From Haloarcula pellucida (GTDB lineage: Archaea; Halobacteriota; Halobacteria; Halobacteriales; Haloarculaceae): a stretch of 64,000 nucleotides of DNA. Where the stretch lies: contig NZ_BMOU01000003.1 in NCBI RefSeq assembly GCF_014647235.1, positions 62,001 to 126,000 of the forward strand, written 5' to 3'. This document shows positions 42,148 through 51,023 of this stretch, one piece after another. The notes beneath the pieces are model-generated. The model ran no database searches. It was not told where the DNA came from and saw only the letters and a program-made list of their open reading frames with translations. Each line of letters begins with the position of its first letter. Positions within the stretch are counted from its first letter, which is position 1. The translations under genes and the position numbers were made by a program.

Positions 42148-43767
42148 ATGCCGTCAGATGAAAAACACGAGTTGAACGATTCCGAGAGACGAGACGACGA
42201 CAGTCTCGCAACGACCAGACGAACGTTGATGGGTAGTCTCGGCGGATTGACGGCGCTGTTAGCGGGCCGGAACGCGGACAGAAGATCGGCGTCGAACGTC
42301 GAGAGCACGACGTCGTCCGCCGTCGCTCGCGAATTCGACGGCGACGTGGATCTCAACGGGAACGACATGCTGGACGTGGGAACCATCCGAGGCGGCGTCG
42401 AAATCGACGGGGCGTCCATCGATAGCTGGAACGTGGTGGACGTCAGCGAACTGGGTGCCGAACCCGGCTCTGACACCGACCTCGGAGCGGTCATCGACGA
42501 CCACTTCGACCGAGACGACATCACCAGCGCCGTCTACTACCTGCCCGAGGGCACGTACACGTGGAACACGCCCGTCACGTCCCGGTCGTTCGAGGGGTTC
42601 GGCATCGTCGGGAAGCCACAGGCCCGAGTCGAGTGTACGAACATCGAGATGCCGTACTTCATCAGTCTCGGCACCGACACGGTGAACAACGCCGACATCT
42701 TCATCGCGCGCAACATCACGTTCGACGTACAGAAAGAGAACGTGGCCGCCTCCGCGATTATAGCCTCCGTCGACGAACATCTCGAGATCACCAACTGTGC
42801 GCTCTCTGGCGAACTCGACCGCGTCGTCCCGCCGTACTACTCGATCCAACCGACACTCCTGACGAAGTCCGGGCAAGGATTCGTAAACATCTCGATGACC
42901 GACGGGAGTTTCTGTGACCCGGACCGCAAGGAACAACGACATCCCATGGGGCTGGCTATCGAGCGAGATCATCGCGGCTATCTCGTCGTCGAGAACAGCG
43001 ACATCGAGGGGTTCATCAACAACGGCATCTACTCGGCCGGACACAACGGGAAGGTCGCGATACGGAACACGGACATCAGGAATTGTGGAGCGGGCATGCT
43101 CCGACTGGGCGACGGAGACTACGCCTACAAGTGTAAACTCGTCAATGACGACGCCGAGGACCGCGGGTACTCCTATGCCGCTCTGTGGGTGAACAGAGCC
43201 GGCCACGCCGTCGCCAACAGTATCGAGATCGTCGCCGAGCAGGCCACGCCCTCTGAACTGGTGCGTGTAAACGGCGACGTCGACCACTGCACTCTCTCGA
43301 ACATCGTTATCCACAGCGGCGCCAATCAGTTCATCTGCGAGTTCCTCGGCAGTGGTCCGAGTTCGGGACAAATCGTCACCAAGAACTGGACAATCTACGA
43401 TACCGGGAGCGCCCAGTCGAACGCACACCTCGGTCACATCGATAGACCGAACGTCATCTTAGAGAACTGGGACGTCCACATAGATCCGGGAAGCGACGGA
43501 AAGCGCCACGGCCTCGTCGTCGACGCTCCGTGGGTCGACGTCCGGGGCTGTTCGTTCATTCACACCGGTGGCGGACTCGATCTCCTCCTCGACGACGGTG
43601 CGGACTACCTTAGACTCAAGAACTGCGACTTCAAAAGTGGGCGACTCTACCAGTACAGCCGAGCGACCACCGAGGACGCCATCGTCGCCGACAACCGGTT
43701 CGTCGACGGTGTGTCCCTGGCCGGCGAACAGGTTGACTGGACGACCAGAGGGCCCGGCTTCCAGTAG
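42148..43767 (+). CDS. Secreted parallel beta-helix protein (type II, copy 1)
   Basis: With the ATG at 42148 the protein is 539 aa. An in-frame ATG at 42118 exists, but 42148 gives an N terminus like that of its neighbour. A Tat-like signal (TTRRTLMGSLGG) precedes a linker and a beta-helix domain with regularly spaced Asn/Gly turns, including LPEGTYTWNTPV and VRGCSFIHTGGGLDLLLDD. The fold suggests a polysaccharide lyase, epimerase or tailspike-like binding protein. It is a tandem duplicate of 43931-45754, with blocks identical at the DNA level. No catalytic residue could be assigned. Confidence 0.85.
   Translation: MPSDEKHELNDSERRDDDSLATTRRTLMGSLGGLTALLAGRNADRRSASNVESTTSSAVAREFDGDVDLNGNDMLDVGTIRGGVEIDGASIDSWNVVDVSELGAEPGSDTDLGAVIDDHFDRDDITSAVYYLPEGTYTWNTPVTSRSFEGFGIVGKPQARVECTNIEMPYFISLGTDTVNNADIFIARNITFDVQKENVAASAIIASVDEHLEITNCALSGELDRVVPPYYSIQPTLLTKSGQGFVNISMTDGSFCDPDRKEQRHPMGLAIERDHRGYLVVENSDIEGFINNGIYSAGHNGKVAIRNTDIRNCGAGMLRLGDGDYAYKCKLVNDDAEDRGYSYAALWVNRAGHAVANSIEIVAEQATPSELVRVNGDVDHCTLSNIVIHSGANQFICEFLGSGPSSGQIVTKNWTIYDTGSAQSNAHLGHIDRPNVILENWDVHIDPGSDGKRHGLVVDAPWVDVRGCSFIHTGGGLDLLLDDGADYLRLKNCDFKSGRLYQYSRATTEDAIVADNRFVDGVSLAGEQVDWTTRGPGFQ
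42901..43070 (+). repeat. Block identical to 44861-45030
   Basis: About 170 bp read the same at an offset of 1960 bp in both tandem beta-helix genes, including all third codon positions. Further near-identical blocks lie at 43087-43191, 43231-43302 and about 43499-43697 at the same offset, with diverged sequence between them. Confidence 0.85.
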
Positions 43768-43930
43768 GAAGCGATAGACGAGGTCTCGGCGTGCACCCCT
43801 GACATCGAAACGCGTTCACGTGCCGGACGACAGCAGATGAGTGTGCCTTCCTGTAGTCCTCTGGGCGCTTAATTTCGCATTTATCGATACGCTGTGAATA
43901 ACAAGAACTGCATTTGCCGTCATATGGCAC

Positions 43931-45754
43931 GTGTCATCGAATAACAAAGTCGGCGAGGGAGAACCCGAACAGCGGCACGACGACGGGCGTAGACGGACGC
44001 GTCGGGAGGTGCTAGCGCTTACGGGACTGGCCGGTCTACCGTGGTTGGCCGGTATCGGGCGAGCGCGAGAGTCTCCCGAATCCATCGGGTCGTCGGTTCT
44101 CGACGGAGACCTGAACTTGAACCGAAACAGTCTCCTGAACGTCGAGACCATCGGGATGGCCAGCGACCGGCCGGCGCTCCAGACCCCGGGAACCGGCGAC
44201 GCCTGCATCGAAATCCGGGATACGGCTGCGGACGACTGGTCTGTGCGCGCGACTGAAGGGAGCACGAATGCTCCGGGTGCCGTGGAGTTCAACGCGCCCA
44301 TCAGGGGGACAGCGTCCGACAGTCACGCTCCGCCGTCGCTCAGCGTGGAGGGAACGGTCGCGGCCGACGGCCTGTCCGTCGATAGCTGGCAGGTCGTCGA
44401 CGTCCGCGAACGCGGCATCGAGCCCGGGTCGGACGACGACCTCGGCGCATTTATCCAGACCTACGTCGACCGCGACGACGTTTCCGGGGCACTCTTTCAC
44501 CTGCCTGAGGGCACGTACGCGTGGAACACGCCCGTCACGGTCCGGTCGTTCGACACCATCGGTATCGTCGGAAAACCGCGGGCACGGGTCCACTGTACGA
44601 ACCCCGAGATGGCGTACTTCCTCAGCCTCGGGACCGGAACTCCCGGCGACGCCGAAGCGTTCGTCGCACGGAACGTCACGTTCGACGTACGAAAAGAGAA
44701 CGTGGCCGCCGCCGCGATTATCGCGGCCGTCGACAACTCACTCGAAATCGACAACTGCACGCTTTCGGGCGAACTCGACCGCGTCGTCCCGCCATTTTAT
44801 TCCATCGCCCCCGCGCTGGTGACCGAGAGCGGCCGGGGATACGTTTCCGTTACGATGTCCGACGGGAGTTTCTGTGACCCGGACCGCAAGGAACAACGAC
44901 ATCCCATGGGGCTGGCTATCGAGCGAGATCATCGCGGCTATCTCGTCGTCGAGAACAGCGACATCGAGGGGTTCATCAACAACGGCATCTACTCGGCCGG
45001 ACACAACGGGAAGGTCGCGATACGGAACACGAACGTCAAGAATTGCGGAGCGGGCATGCTCCGACTGGGCGACGGAGACTACGCCTACAAGTGTAAACTC
45101 GTCAATGACGACGCCGAGGACCGCGGGTACTCCTATGCCGCTCTGTGGGTGACGGACGCGAGTCACGCCGTCGCCGACAGCATCCAGATCGTCGCCGAGC
45201 AGGCCACGCCCTCTGAACTGGTGCGTGTAAACGGCGACGTCGACCACTGCACTCTCTCGAACGTCGACGTAAAGAGTCACGCCAATCAGTACGTCTGTGC
45301 GTTCACTGGCGACGACCCCGACCTCGGACAGATAATCGCCTCGAACTGGACGATAACTGATACCGGGAGCGCACAGTCGAACGCACACCTCGGCCGCATC
45401 GACCGTCCGAACGTCGTCTTAGAGAACTGGGACGTCAGCATCGACCCAGACGACGGCGGAAAGCGCCACGGCCTCGTCGTCGACGCTCCGTGGGTCGACG
45501 TCCGGGGCTGTTCGTTCACTCACACCGGTGGCGGACTCGATCTCCTCCTCGACGACGGTGCGGACTACCTTAGACTCAAGAACTGCGACTTCAAAAGTGG
45601 GCGACTCTACCAGTACAGCCGAGCGACCACCGAGGACGCCATCGTCGCCGACAACAGATTCGTCGACGGCGTGTCGCTCTCGGGAAACCAGCGTAATTGG
45701 AGCTTGAGAGGGTCGGAGTTTCAGGGACTCGGAGAGCAAAGCGGTTCAAGCTAG
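43931..45754 (+). CDS. Secreted parallel beta-helix protein (type II, copy 2)
   Basis: The 607-aa protein starts with GTG at 43931; a GAATAACA element 28 nt upstream fits a leaderless start. A Tat signal (TRREVLALTG) is followed by an N-terminal region with about 60 extra residues (including a DACIEIRDTA segment reminiscent of tail-fibre repeats) and then the same beta-helix as copy 1. DNA identity to copy 1 alternates between near 100 percent and strongly diverged blocks. The protein is presumably exported folded and acts on surface polysaccharide. Confidence 0.85.
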   Translation: MSSNNKVGEGEPEQRHDDGRRRTRREVLALTGLAGLPWLAGIGRARESPESIGSSVLDGDLNLNRNSLLNVETIGMASDRPALQTPGTGDACIEIRDTAADDWSVRATEGSTNAPGAVEFNAPIRGTASDSHAPPSLSVEGTVAADGLSVDSWQVVDVRERGIEPGSDDDLGAFIQTYVDRDDVSGALFHLPEGTYAWNTPVTVRSFDTIGIVGKPRARVHCTNPEMAYFLSLGTGTPGDAEAFVARNVTFDVRKENVAAAAIIAAVDNSLEIDNCTLSGELDRVVPPFYSIAPALVTESGRGYVSVTMSDGSFCDPDRKEQRHPMGLAIERDHRGYLVVENSDIEGFINNGIYSAGHNGKVAIRNTNVKNCGAGMLRLGDGDYAYKCKLVNDDAEDRGYSYAALWVTDASHAVADSIQIVAEQATPSELVRVNGDVDHCTLSNVDVKSHANQYVCAFTGDDPDLGQIIASNWTITDTGSAQSNAHLGRIDRPNVVLENWDVSIDPDDGGKRHGLVVDAPWVDVRGCSFTHTGGGLDLLLDDGADYLRLKNCDFKSGRLYQYSRATTEDAIVADNRFVDGVSLSGNQRNWSLRGSEFQGLGEQSGSS

Positions 45755-45966
45755 TCAGAGTCCCGACCCGTCCGTGTTCTTTTGCAAGCGGGACAACCCG
45801 TCGTCAGTGATACTGCCACGGTACAGCGGAGATGATCTCCAGAAAAAGTAACACGTAGTGTCGATATACAACGAGGCATCACCGGTTTGGAACGGCAGGT
45901 GTGCCTGTTATAAGGTGTCATTATCAACTCAGTAATTATCTATAAACCAGACCGGTACTGTCGATA

Positions 45967-47292
45967 ATGCCCTCCAATAGGCGGCAGTTCGTGAGACGGA
46001 CAGCCGTGTTGTCGACCGGCGTCGTAGCTGGATGTGTCTCGAACATTACCACAGAGGACCCCGCTTCCGATACCGAGACCCAGGCACCATCTCCGACGTC
46101 GGCGAAAGCGACCGAGCAACCGACGCCGACGGAGACGGAAACAGCGATGCCGGCGACGACCGAGTACGACAGCCGGGAACGGTACGCCCACCCCGGAGAC
46201 AGCTACGAAGACTTCGAGACGCTCTCGAAGTGGTCCGTCCGCTCGGGGACTCTCACCGAGAGTCCTATCGCGTTCACCGGGTCACAGAGTGCACGGCTGG
46301 TCGGCGAGAACGGCAATGGCCCGCTCATCGAGCGTTCGGTCGCCGGAGAGGACTTTTCGGACACCGAGATATCGATGGCAGTCCGAACCCCGACACCGAG
46401 TCGAATCGCGATCAACATACGCCTGGTCGACTCGTCCGGGAACTGGTTAGCCCGGTCGTTGCGACAGATATCACATCGGCACGGGGACATCGCGTGGTTC
46501 CGCACTGCACCGGGAACGTTCACGACCAGCGGCGATGTCTTCGATGTCCACGACGTAGACCGGTTGCAGGTTCACGTACTCAATGCCAGTGACGCCAGGG
46601 CAGAAGTGTTGATCGACGACATGCGCCTCCACAGCAAACCCGACAAGGGGTACATTATCCTGAGCTGGGACGACGGTCGTGAGATCTACTACGAGGACGC
46701 TGCACCCATCCACGACCGATTCGACTTCCCGGTTACGATGGCCGCTGCGCCACAACTCGTCGGAAAAGACACGTTCATGAGCCTTGGTCAACTCGAAGAG
46801 CGCCAGCGGGCCGGTGACGAGATTGTCTCTCACGCGACCATTGCCTTTGATTTCCACCAGATGAGTGCCGAGCGACTCGCACAGACACTGCGACAGAACA
46901 AGACGTGGCTGGTCGAACGCGGCTTCGAACAGGCCGAGTATATCGTGTACCCGGGCAACAACTACGACGGGACCGTCCTCTCGGTCGCTCCCAAATACCA
47001 CTACGCGGGCGGCATGAATCAAGCCGGAGACGTGAACACGACGGGCGTCTACAGCTTCGATCCGCTGGTTCTCCCTCGAACCATCGGCCACGACCTTGAC
47101 ATCGCAAAGCGTGTCGTCGACAACGTAGGCCGGTTCCGGAACTGCGGTATCCTGAACTTCCACCACTTCGACGAGCGGAACACGATGGACGTCGAGGAGT
47201 ACGAACAGCTCCTTGGCTACATCGATCAACAAGGCGACGCTGTCGAAGTCATTACCATTGACGACCTCTGGGAAATGCGTAAACGAGCGTAA
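45967..47292 (+). CDS. Polysaccharide deacetylase-like Tat lipoprotein
   Basis: The 441-aa protein has a Tat signal (NRRQFVRRTA) with lipobox (VAGC, Cys23), a Thr/Pro linker, a beta-sandwich carbohydrate-binding-like region (about 70-225), and a NodB-type domain. Motif 1 is SWDDG (233-237) with both Asp. Motif 2 is SHATIAFDFH (from 288) instead of SHTxxH, and motif 3 is YPGNNYD instead of RPPYG. The enzyme would deacetylate or otherwise hydrolyse a surface sugar, but the altered motifs leave the activity open. TTATCTATAAA 21-31 nt upstream is the likely TATA box. Confidence 0.85.
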   Translation: MPSNRRQFVRRTAVLSTGVVAGCVSNITTEDPASDTETQAPSPTSAKATEQPTPTETETAMPATTEYDSRERYAHPGDSYEDFETLSKWSVRSGTLTESPIAFTGSQSARLVGENGNGPLIERSVAGEDFSDTEISMAVRTPTPSRIAINIRLVDSSGNWLARSLRQISHRHGDIAWFRTAPGTFTTSGDVFDVHDVDRLQVHVLNASDARAEVLIDDMRLHSKPDKGYIILSWDDGREIYYEDAAPIHDRFDFPVTMAAAPQLVGKDTFMSLGQLEERQRAGDEIVSHATIAFDFHQMSAERLAQTLRQNKTWLVERGFEQAEYIVYPGNNYDGTVLSVAPKYHYAGGMNQAGDVNTTGVYSFDPLVLPRTIGHDLDIAKRVVDNVGRFRNCGILNFHHFDERNTMDVEEYEQLLGYIDQQGDAVEVITIDDLWEMRKRA

Positions 47293-47381
47293 ACCGACGT
47301 CGTTCTGGGTGCGATTTCGCAGCCATTGAAAATCAATGCATACACGAGCGGCGTCGAATCAGATGACGTAACTAGCGGGGC

Positions 47382-48998
47382 TCAAAACTCGTTACCGACG
47401 GTCTTTAGGTTGTCACACCCGTGGTCTTTGATGCCACCGCGAAGCGTGTTCTGCTTGAGGTAGACGTTGGCGCTATCCGGGTAGAGGCAGTAAGCCTCGT
47501 TGTCGCCGTAAGATTCCGCATAGATATCCTGGACGTGGGTCCCGTTCCCGAGGTCGATGATTGGGAACTCGCTGGCACGATACTCACCCTTGTATATCGT
47601 GACGTCGTCGCCGGTATTCACCATGGCACGGCGCTGTGATCCGGCGGGCTGATCGACGGTGACCGCACCGAATCGGACGTTGTCCCGGTCACAGCGGATT
47701 GCGGCTTTCGCGGACTCGTCGCCGGTGTTGCCGACGATATTCAGGTAGTTACAGGTGACCTCACTGGTGTTGCTGCTCTCGTTGAGTTCCAGTGCGAAGC
47801 CACCTGGAGTGTCCATCTCGATTCGGGAATGCACCAGCGTGATGTCACCGCAGTCAGGCGCCAACACGACACCGTAGTTCAGCTCGTCTCCGGCGATGTA
47901 GACGTCCGCGTTCTCTATCCACGCCGACGTACAGTTGCCCATCACGGAGATTCCGAAACTGGTCGGGAGTGGGGCGAAATTGCGGACCGTAACGTCCTCG
48001 ACCCGAATGTCCCCGCCGCGTTCGAGTCGGATACCACGGTGGGACTCGTCACGGGGCCGAACCTGATCGACTTCCACCGTCACGCCCTGAACACGACTAC
48101 CGTCCCCGCCGATGCGGACGCACGCGCCGTTGCTGTTGAAATATCGACCGCCTTCGACGCGAATCACACCGGACCCGCCGGATGCGTACAAGCCGTTGTC
48201 AGGGAAGGCGCCGACGACACAGTTCCGGAATGTGAGCGTCCCTTCATTGGAGTTGGCTAACAGGCCAGTCGGACCGCGCCAGATGTTGCCCGCGTTCGGC
48301 GTCTCGTCCTCCCACGCACCGCCGTCCGGAACCTCGAATCCCTCGACGAGGCCGCTCCCGTCGGGGTCAGAGATGGCGAACCGACCCGGGCCCCACGTCC
48401 CGCTGTCGTGCTCGCCGCTGACGGTGATGTTCCGGACTTCGAGGCCATTCTCGACGACGGTATCGATGACGCGGATGCCGGTGTCCGGCGCCGTCTGGTC
48501 GACGTCGAACCCGTCGAAGACGAGTCGGTTACCGGGGCTGTACCCCACGCCCAGTCGGAACAGGCGGTACTGCGGCCCCTCGAAGGAGTGGTAATCCGCC
48601 GGGACGAGCGTCGCGTCGTTCCCGACGAGGCCGAACTTCTCGAAGCCGGTAAAGCGCACCTGCTCGTCGATGTAGTACTCGCCCGGGGGGAAGACAAGCA
48701 GCGTGTCGTCGGCGCGGTACTCCCTGATGACGTCGACGACCGACTCGGAGCCAGTGTCGTCGGCGCCCGCTTCGACGACGTCGATGACCGTGCCGAACTC
48801 CTCGAAGTACCCGTCGAGACGGTCCGCAGTCGTCGCCGCACTCGCGCGTCCAGTCATGGCCGAAAGAGTGCCTCCAATCGCAGTTGTCGCGATACCTTGA
48901 AGCACCTTTCGTCGGCCCAGCAACCGTCCGTCTGTCGTTTCGCAGTCCGACCGCGTCTGTTCGTCTGCGTCAGTTTCAGAGAGAGAGTCGTTTTGCAC
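47382..48998 (-). CDS. Secreted right-handed parallel beta-helix protein (type I)
   Basis: The 538-aa protein starts with GTG at 48998 and has a Tat-type signal (GRRKVLQGIATTA). Its N-terminal cap (VIDVVEAGADDTGSES, DDTLLVFPPGEYYIDE) and beta-helix match the protein at 36436-37941 over most of the length. Shared segments include GLVGNDATLVPADYHS, GPQYRLFRLG, EHDSGTWGPGRF and IWRGPTGLLANSNEG. The DNA is diverged, unlike the type II pair. A polysaccharide-modifying or -binding role is inferred. Upstream lies an unusual 11-bp phased TTAA array. Confidence 0.85.
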   Translation of the reverse strand: MQNDSLSETDADEQTRSDCETTDGRLLGRRKVLQGIATTAIGGTLSAMTGRASAATTADRLDGYFEEFGTVIDVVEAGADDTGSESVVDVIREYRADDTLLVFPPGEYYIDEQVRFTGFEKFGLVGNDATLVPADYHSFEGPQYRLFRLGVGYSPGNRLVFDGFDVDQTAPDTGIRVIDTVVENGLEVRNITVSGEHDSGTWGPGRFAISDPDGSGLVEGFEVPDGGAWEDETPNAGNIWRGPTGLLANSNEGTLTFRNCVVGAFPDNGLYASGGSGVIRVEGGRYFNSNGACVRIGGDGSRVQGVTVEVDQVRPRDESHRGIRLERGGDIRVEDVTVRNFAPLPTSFGISVMGNCTSAWIENADVYIAGDELNYGVVLAPDCGDITLVHSRIEMDTPGGFALELNESSNTSEVTCNYLNIVGNTGDESAKAAIRCDRDNVRFGAVTVDQPAGSQRRAMVNTGDDVTIYKGEYRASEFPIIDLGNGTHVQDIYAESYGDNEAYCLYPDSANVYLKQNTLRGGIKDHGCDNLKTVGNEF

Positions 48999-49059
48999 GA
49001 TGAATCTGAATAGATGTCTGGACTATTCGGAGAATAGACTTTACCTGTCTGATTGCAGG

Positions 49060-49143
49060 TATTAAGTACTCCCTAACACAGCATTAACACCTCGATAAGC
49101 CCCTTTACCACCTCATTAATACCCTCTTAATGCAGTTTTAAAC
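49060..49143. repeat. 11-bp phased TTAA array upstream of a beta-helix gene
   Basis: TAA or TAC steps start at 49063, 49074, 49085, 49096, 49106, 49117, 49128 and 49139, so the spacing is 11 bp with one interval of 10. Each unit resembles TTAANACCTCN. The array lies about 62-145 bp upstream of the start at 48998 and codes for nothing. It could be intrinsically curved DNA or a row of regulator sites on one helix face. Confidence 0.6.
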
Positions 49144-49226
49144 CGTCCGAGTCGGCCGATTTGGGCGTGTTCGGGATAATCTCGTCTGGGGCAAGAAACG
49201 CCGTTCGTCAGGCCGAGACACCGGAC

Positions 49227-50015
49227 TCACGAATCGTCGGTCTCTAACTGGGCTTCGATTAACTGACTGGTGGCACGGCGGAGTCGTTGGGAAACCGCGG
49301 ACGGGGAGATGCCGAGTCGGTCGGCCAGTTCCGACTGGGAGATGCCACGCGGCACGTCGAAGTAGCCGGCCTCCTGGGCCCGACAGAGCGCGTCCCACTG
49401 TTCGGGTGTGAGCCCGTTGAGGCGCCAGTCGGACCCGCCGTCGTCCCAGCACAGTCGGTGGAGTCTGAACGTGATGTCGTGGTCGGCACAGTAACTTCGA
49501 AACTGCAGGAACGTCTCACGGGACCGAAACTGTGCCCGGACGTCCCACTCGCCCACCGACCCGACGACGTCGATAGCACGAGCACCGAGTCGGGTCAACG
49601 TCGATGCGATAGTCAGCGTCTCTTCTGTGAGAGTTACCCGGTAACAGCGGCCGTCCCTGTCGCTGCTGAGGAGCACGAAATCCGAGACGGACGCGGCCGT
49701 AGCAAGCGTCTGTTCGAACGTATCGAACTCGTCGCCGTGAACCGAGAACACGAACAACGTATCAGACCCGTCCGCGACCACTCGCTCCGGTCGGACTGTG
49801 ACACCCGAAGCCTCCGCCGTCACGTCTGTCAGTGCGATATCGGGGTGTGAGAGGGTGAAATCGCCGCAGATAGTCTGTAGCGGCGCGTCGTGGTCGTCTG
49901 CGTCGTTTCTTCCCCTCGGCTGTCTCGGGTTCGACGACGGTCCGACGGCGGCCGTCTCACCGAGTTTGCCACGCGTAGTCCCGTTCTCGGGGAAGTTCGC
50001 TGCCCGGTCCTCCAT
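49227..50015 (-). CDS. HTH_10 (Bat-like) transcriptional regulator
   Basis: With the ATG at 50015 the protein is 262 aa (MEDRAANFPENG...). The longer frame adds 70 residues over AT-rich promoter sequence. The central part (about 55-195) resembles the bacterio-opsin-activator sensor region. The C terminus carries the HTH_10 with LTPEQWDALCRAQEAGYFDVPR and the recognition helix GISQSELADRLGISPSAVSQRLRRA. A TAATAAACG element at about 50084-50092 gives a leader of about 40 nt. It could control the neighbouring glycan genes, but that is a guess from position. Confidence 0.88.
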   Translation of the reverse strand: MEDRAANFPENGTTRGKLGETAAVGPSSNPRQPRGRNDADDHDAPLQTICGDFTLSHPDIALTDVTAEASGVTVRPERVVADGSDTLFVFSVHGDEFDTFEQTLATAASVSDFVLLSSDRDGRCYRVTLTEETLTIASTLTRLGARAIDVVGSVGEWDVRAQFRSRETFLQFRSYCADHDITFRLHRLCWDDGGSDWRLNGLTPEQWDALCRAQEAGYFDVPRGISQSELADRLGISPSAVSQRLRRATSQLIEAQLETDDS

Positions 50016-50169
50016 ACGTGGGTGCAAGTTTATGCTCGGTAAGTGAGTTTCTGCTACACACGTAGTCACCGTTTCAGCATCGTTTATTAACATAGCCACA
50101 TAGCCAGAGCGTCTGGCGAATGCGATGTGATACTTTGTAAACGCGACGTTCGACGGCCACGACGCTGTG

Positions 50170-51021
50170 TCAGTCGTTCCGTCGCTCGGCGGTCCGGACG
50201 CGCGTCCGTTCGGGGAGTAGCTCACCGACCCGCGGGAGGTCGTGGTATCGGTCGGCGAGACGCACGCTGGCGACGGCGAGTAGTGCGCCAGCGACGACGT
50301 CCGTCGCCCAATGGATGCCGAGGTACATCGTCGAGACGACGACGAGCGCTGCGAGTCCCGTCGAGAGTGCGTACCATCCGGGATAGACGTCGCGCGTTCG
50401 GCGTGCCAGAAGCGCGACTGTCACAGACAGTGAGGTGTGGAGCGACGGGAACGCGTTCGTGTTGGTGTTGACGGTACTCGTCAGAATCTGTGACTGTGGA
50501 TACGCCGTATAGAGGAGTTCCTGTACGGTGTTCGGGAGGAGGTTCCGCGGGCCGAACGCGACAAACAGCGTGTAGAAGACGAGTCCGATGCCGTAGTTGA
50601 GTGCGTAGGCGACCAGCGTCCGCTGAATCGGATCCGCGTCGGCGAGCAGCCAGTAGGCCACGACTGGGAACGTCGCGAGGAACACGTACCCGTACAGGTA
50701 GACGAACGAGAAAAAGACGGTCAACGGCGGCGTCGCGATCACCTGCACCAGTGCGACGAAGTCCCCCTCGATGGTGTAGATGAGTCCGGTGATGTTCCAG
50801 CCCAGCATCCACGATAGCTCCTGCCCGAGGTTGCGAAAGACCCTGTTCAGCGCCAGGACGCCGACGAGAAGGGACAGGTGTGGGGCTATCTCGCGGAGCC
50901 GTTGCCACGACCGCTGTGGTACCGCGGTCGCCTGCTCACGGTCGAGAAACAGCCAGCCAGCGATGGCGACCATCGCGAGGACGCCAACGAGCAGTTTGCC
51001 GAGGAACTCGAGTAACACCAC
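50170..51021 (-). CDS. PAP2-family phosphatase (membrane)
   Basis: The 283-aa protein has six TM helices and the PAP2 signature split over two loops: FPSLHTSLSV with the first His, and GIHWATDVVAG with the second His and Asp. The K/R-containing first motif is not obvious. PAP2 proteins dephosphorylate lipid or isoprenyl phosphates, and archaeal members could recycle the dolichol-type carrier of glycans (inference). The start lies 2 nt after the stop of the solute-binding protein gene, so the two are co-transcribed. Confidence 0.85.
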   Translation of the reverse strand: MVLLEFLGKLLVGVLAMVAIAGWLFLDREQATAVPQRSWQRLREIAPHLSLLVGVLALNRVFRNLGQELSWMLGWNITGLIYTIEGDFVALVQVIATPPLTVFFSFVYLYGYVFLATFPVVAYWLLADADPIQRTLVAYALNYGIGLVFYTLFVAFGPRNLLPNTVQELLYTAYPQSQILTSTVNTNTNAFPSLHTSLSVTVALLARRTRDVYPGWYALSTGLAALVVVSTMYLGIHWATDVVAGALLAVASVRLADRYHDLPRVGELLPERTRVRTAERRND

Positions 51022-51023
51022 GG

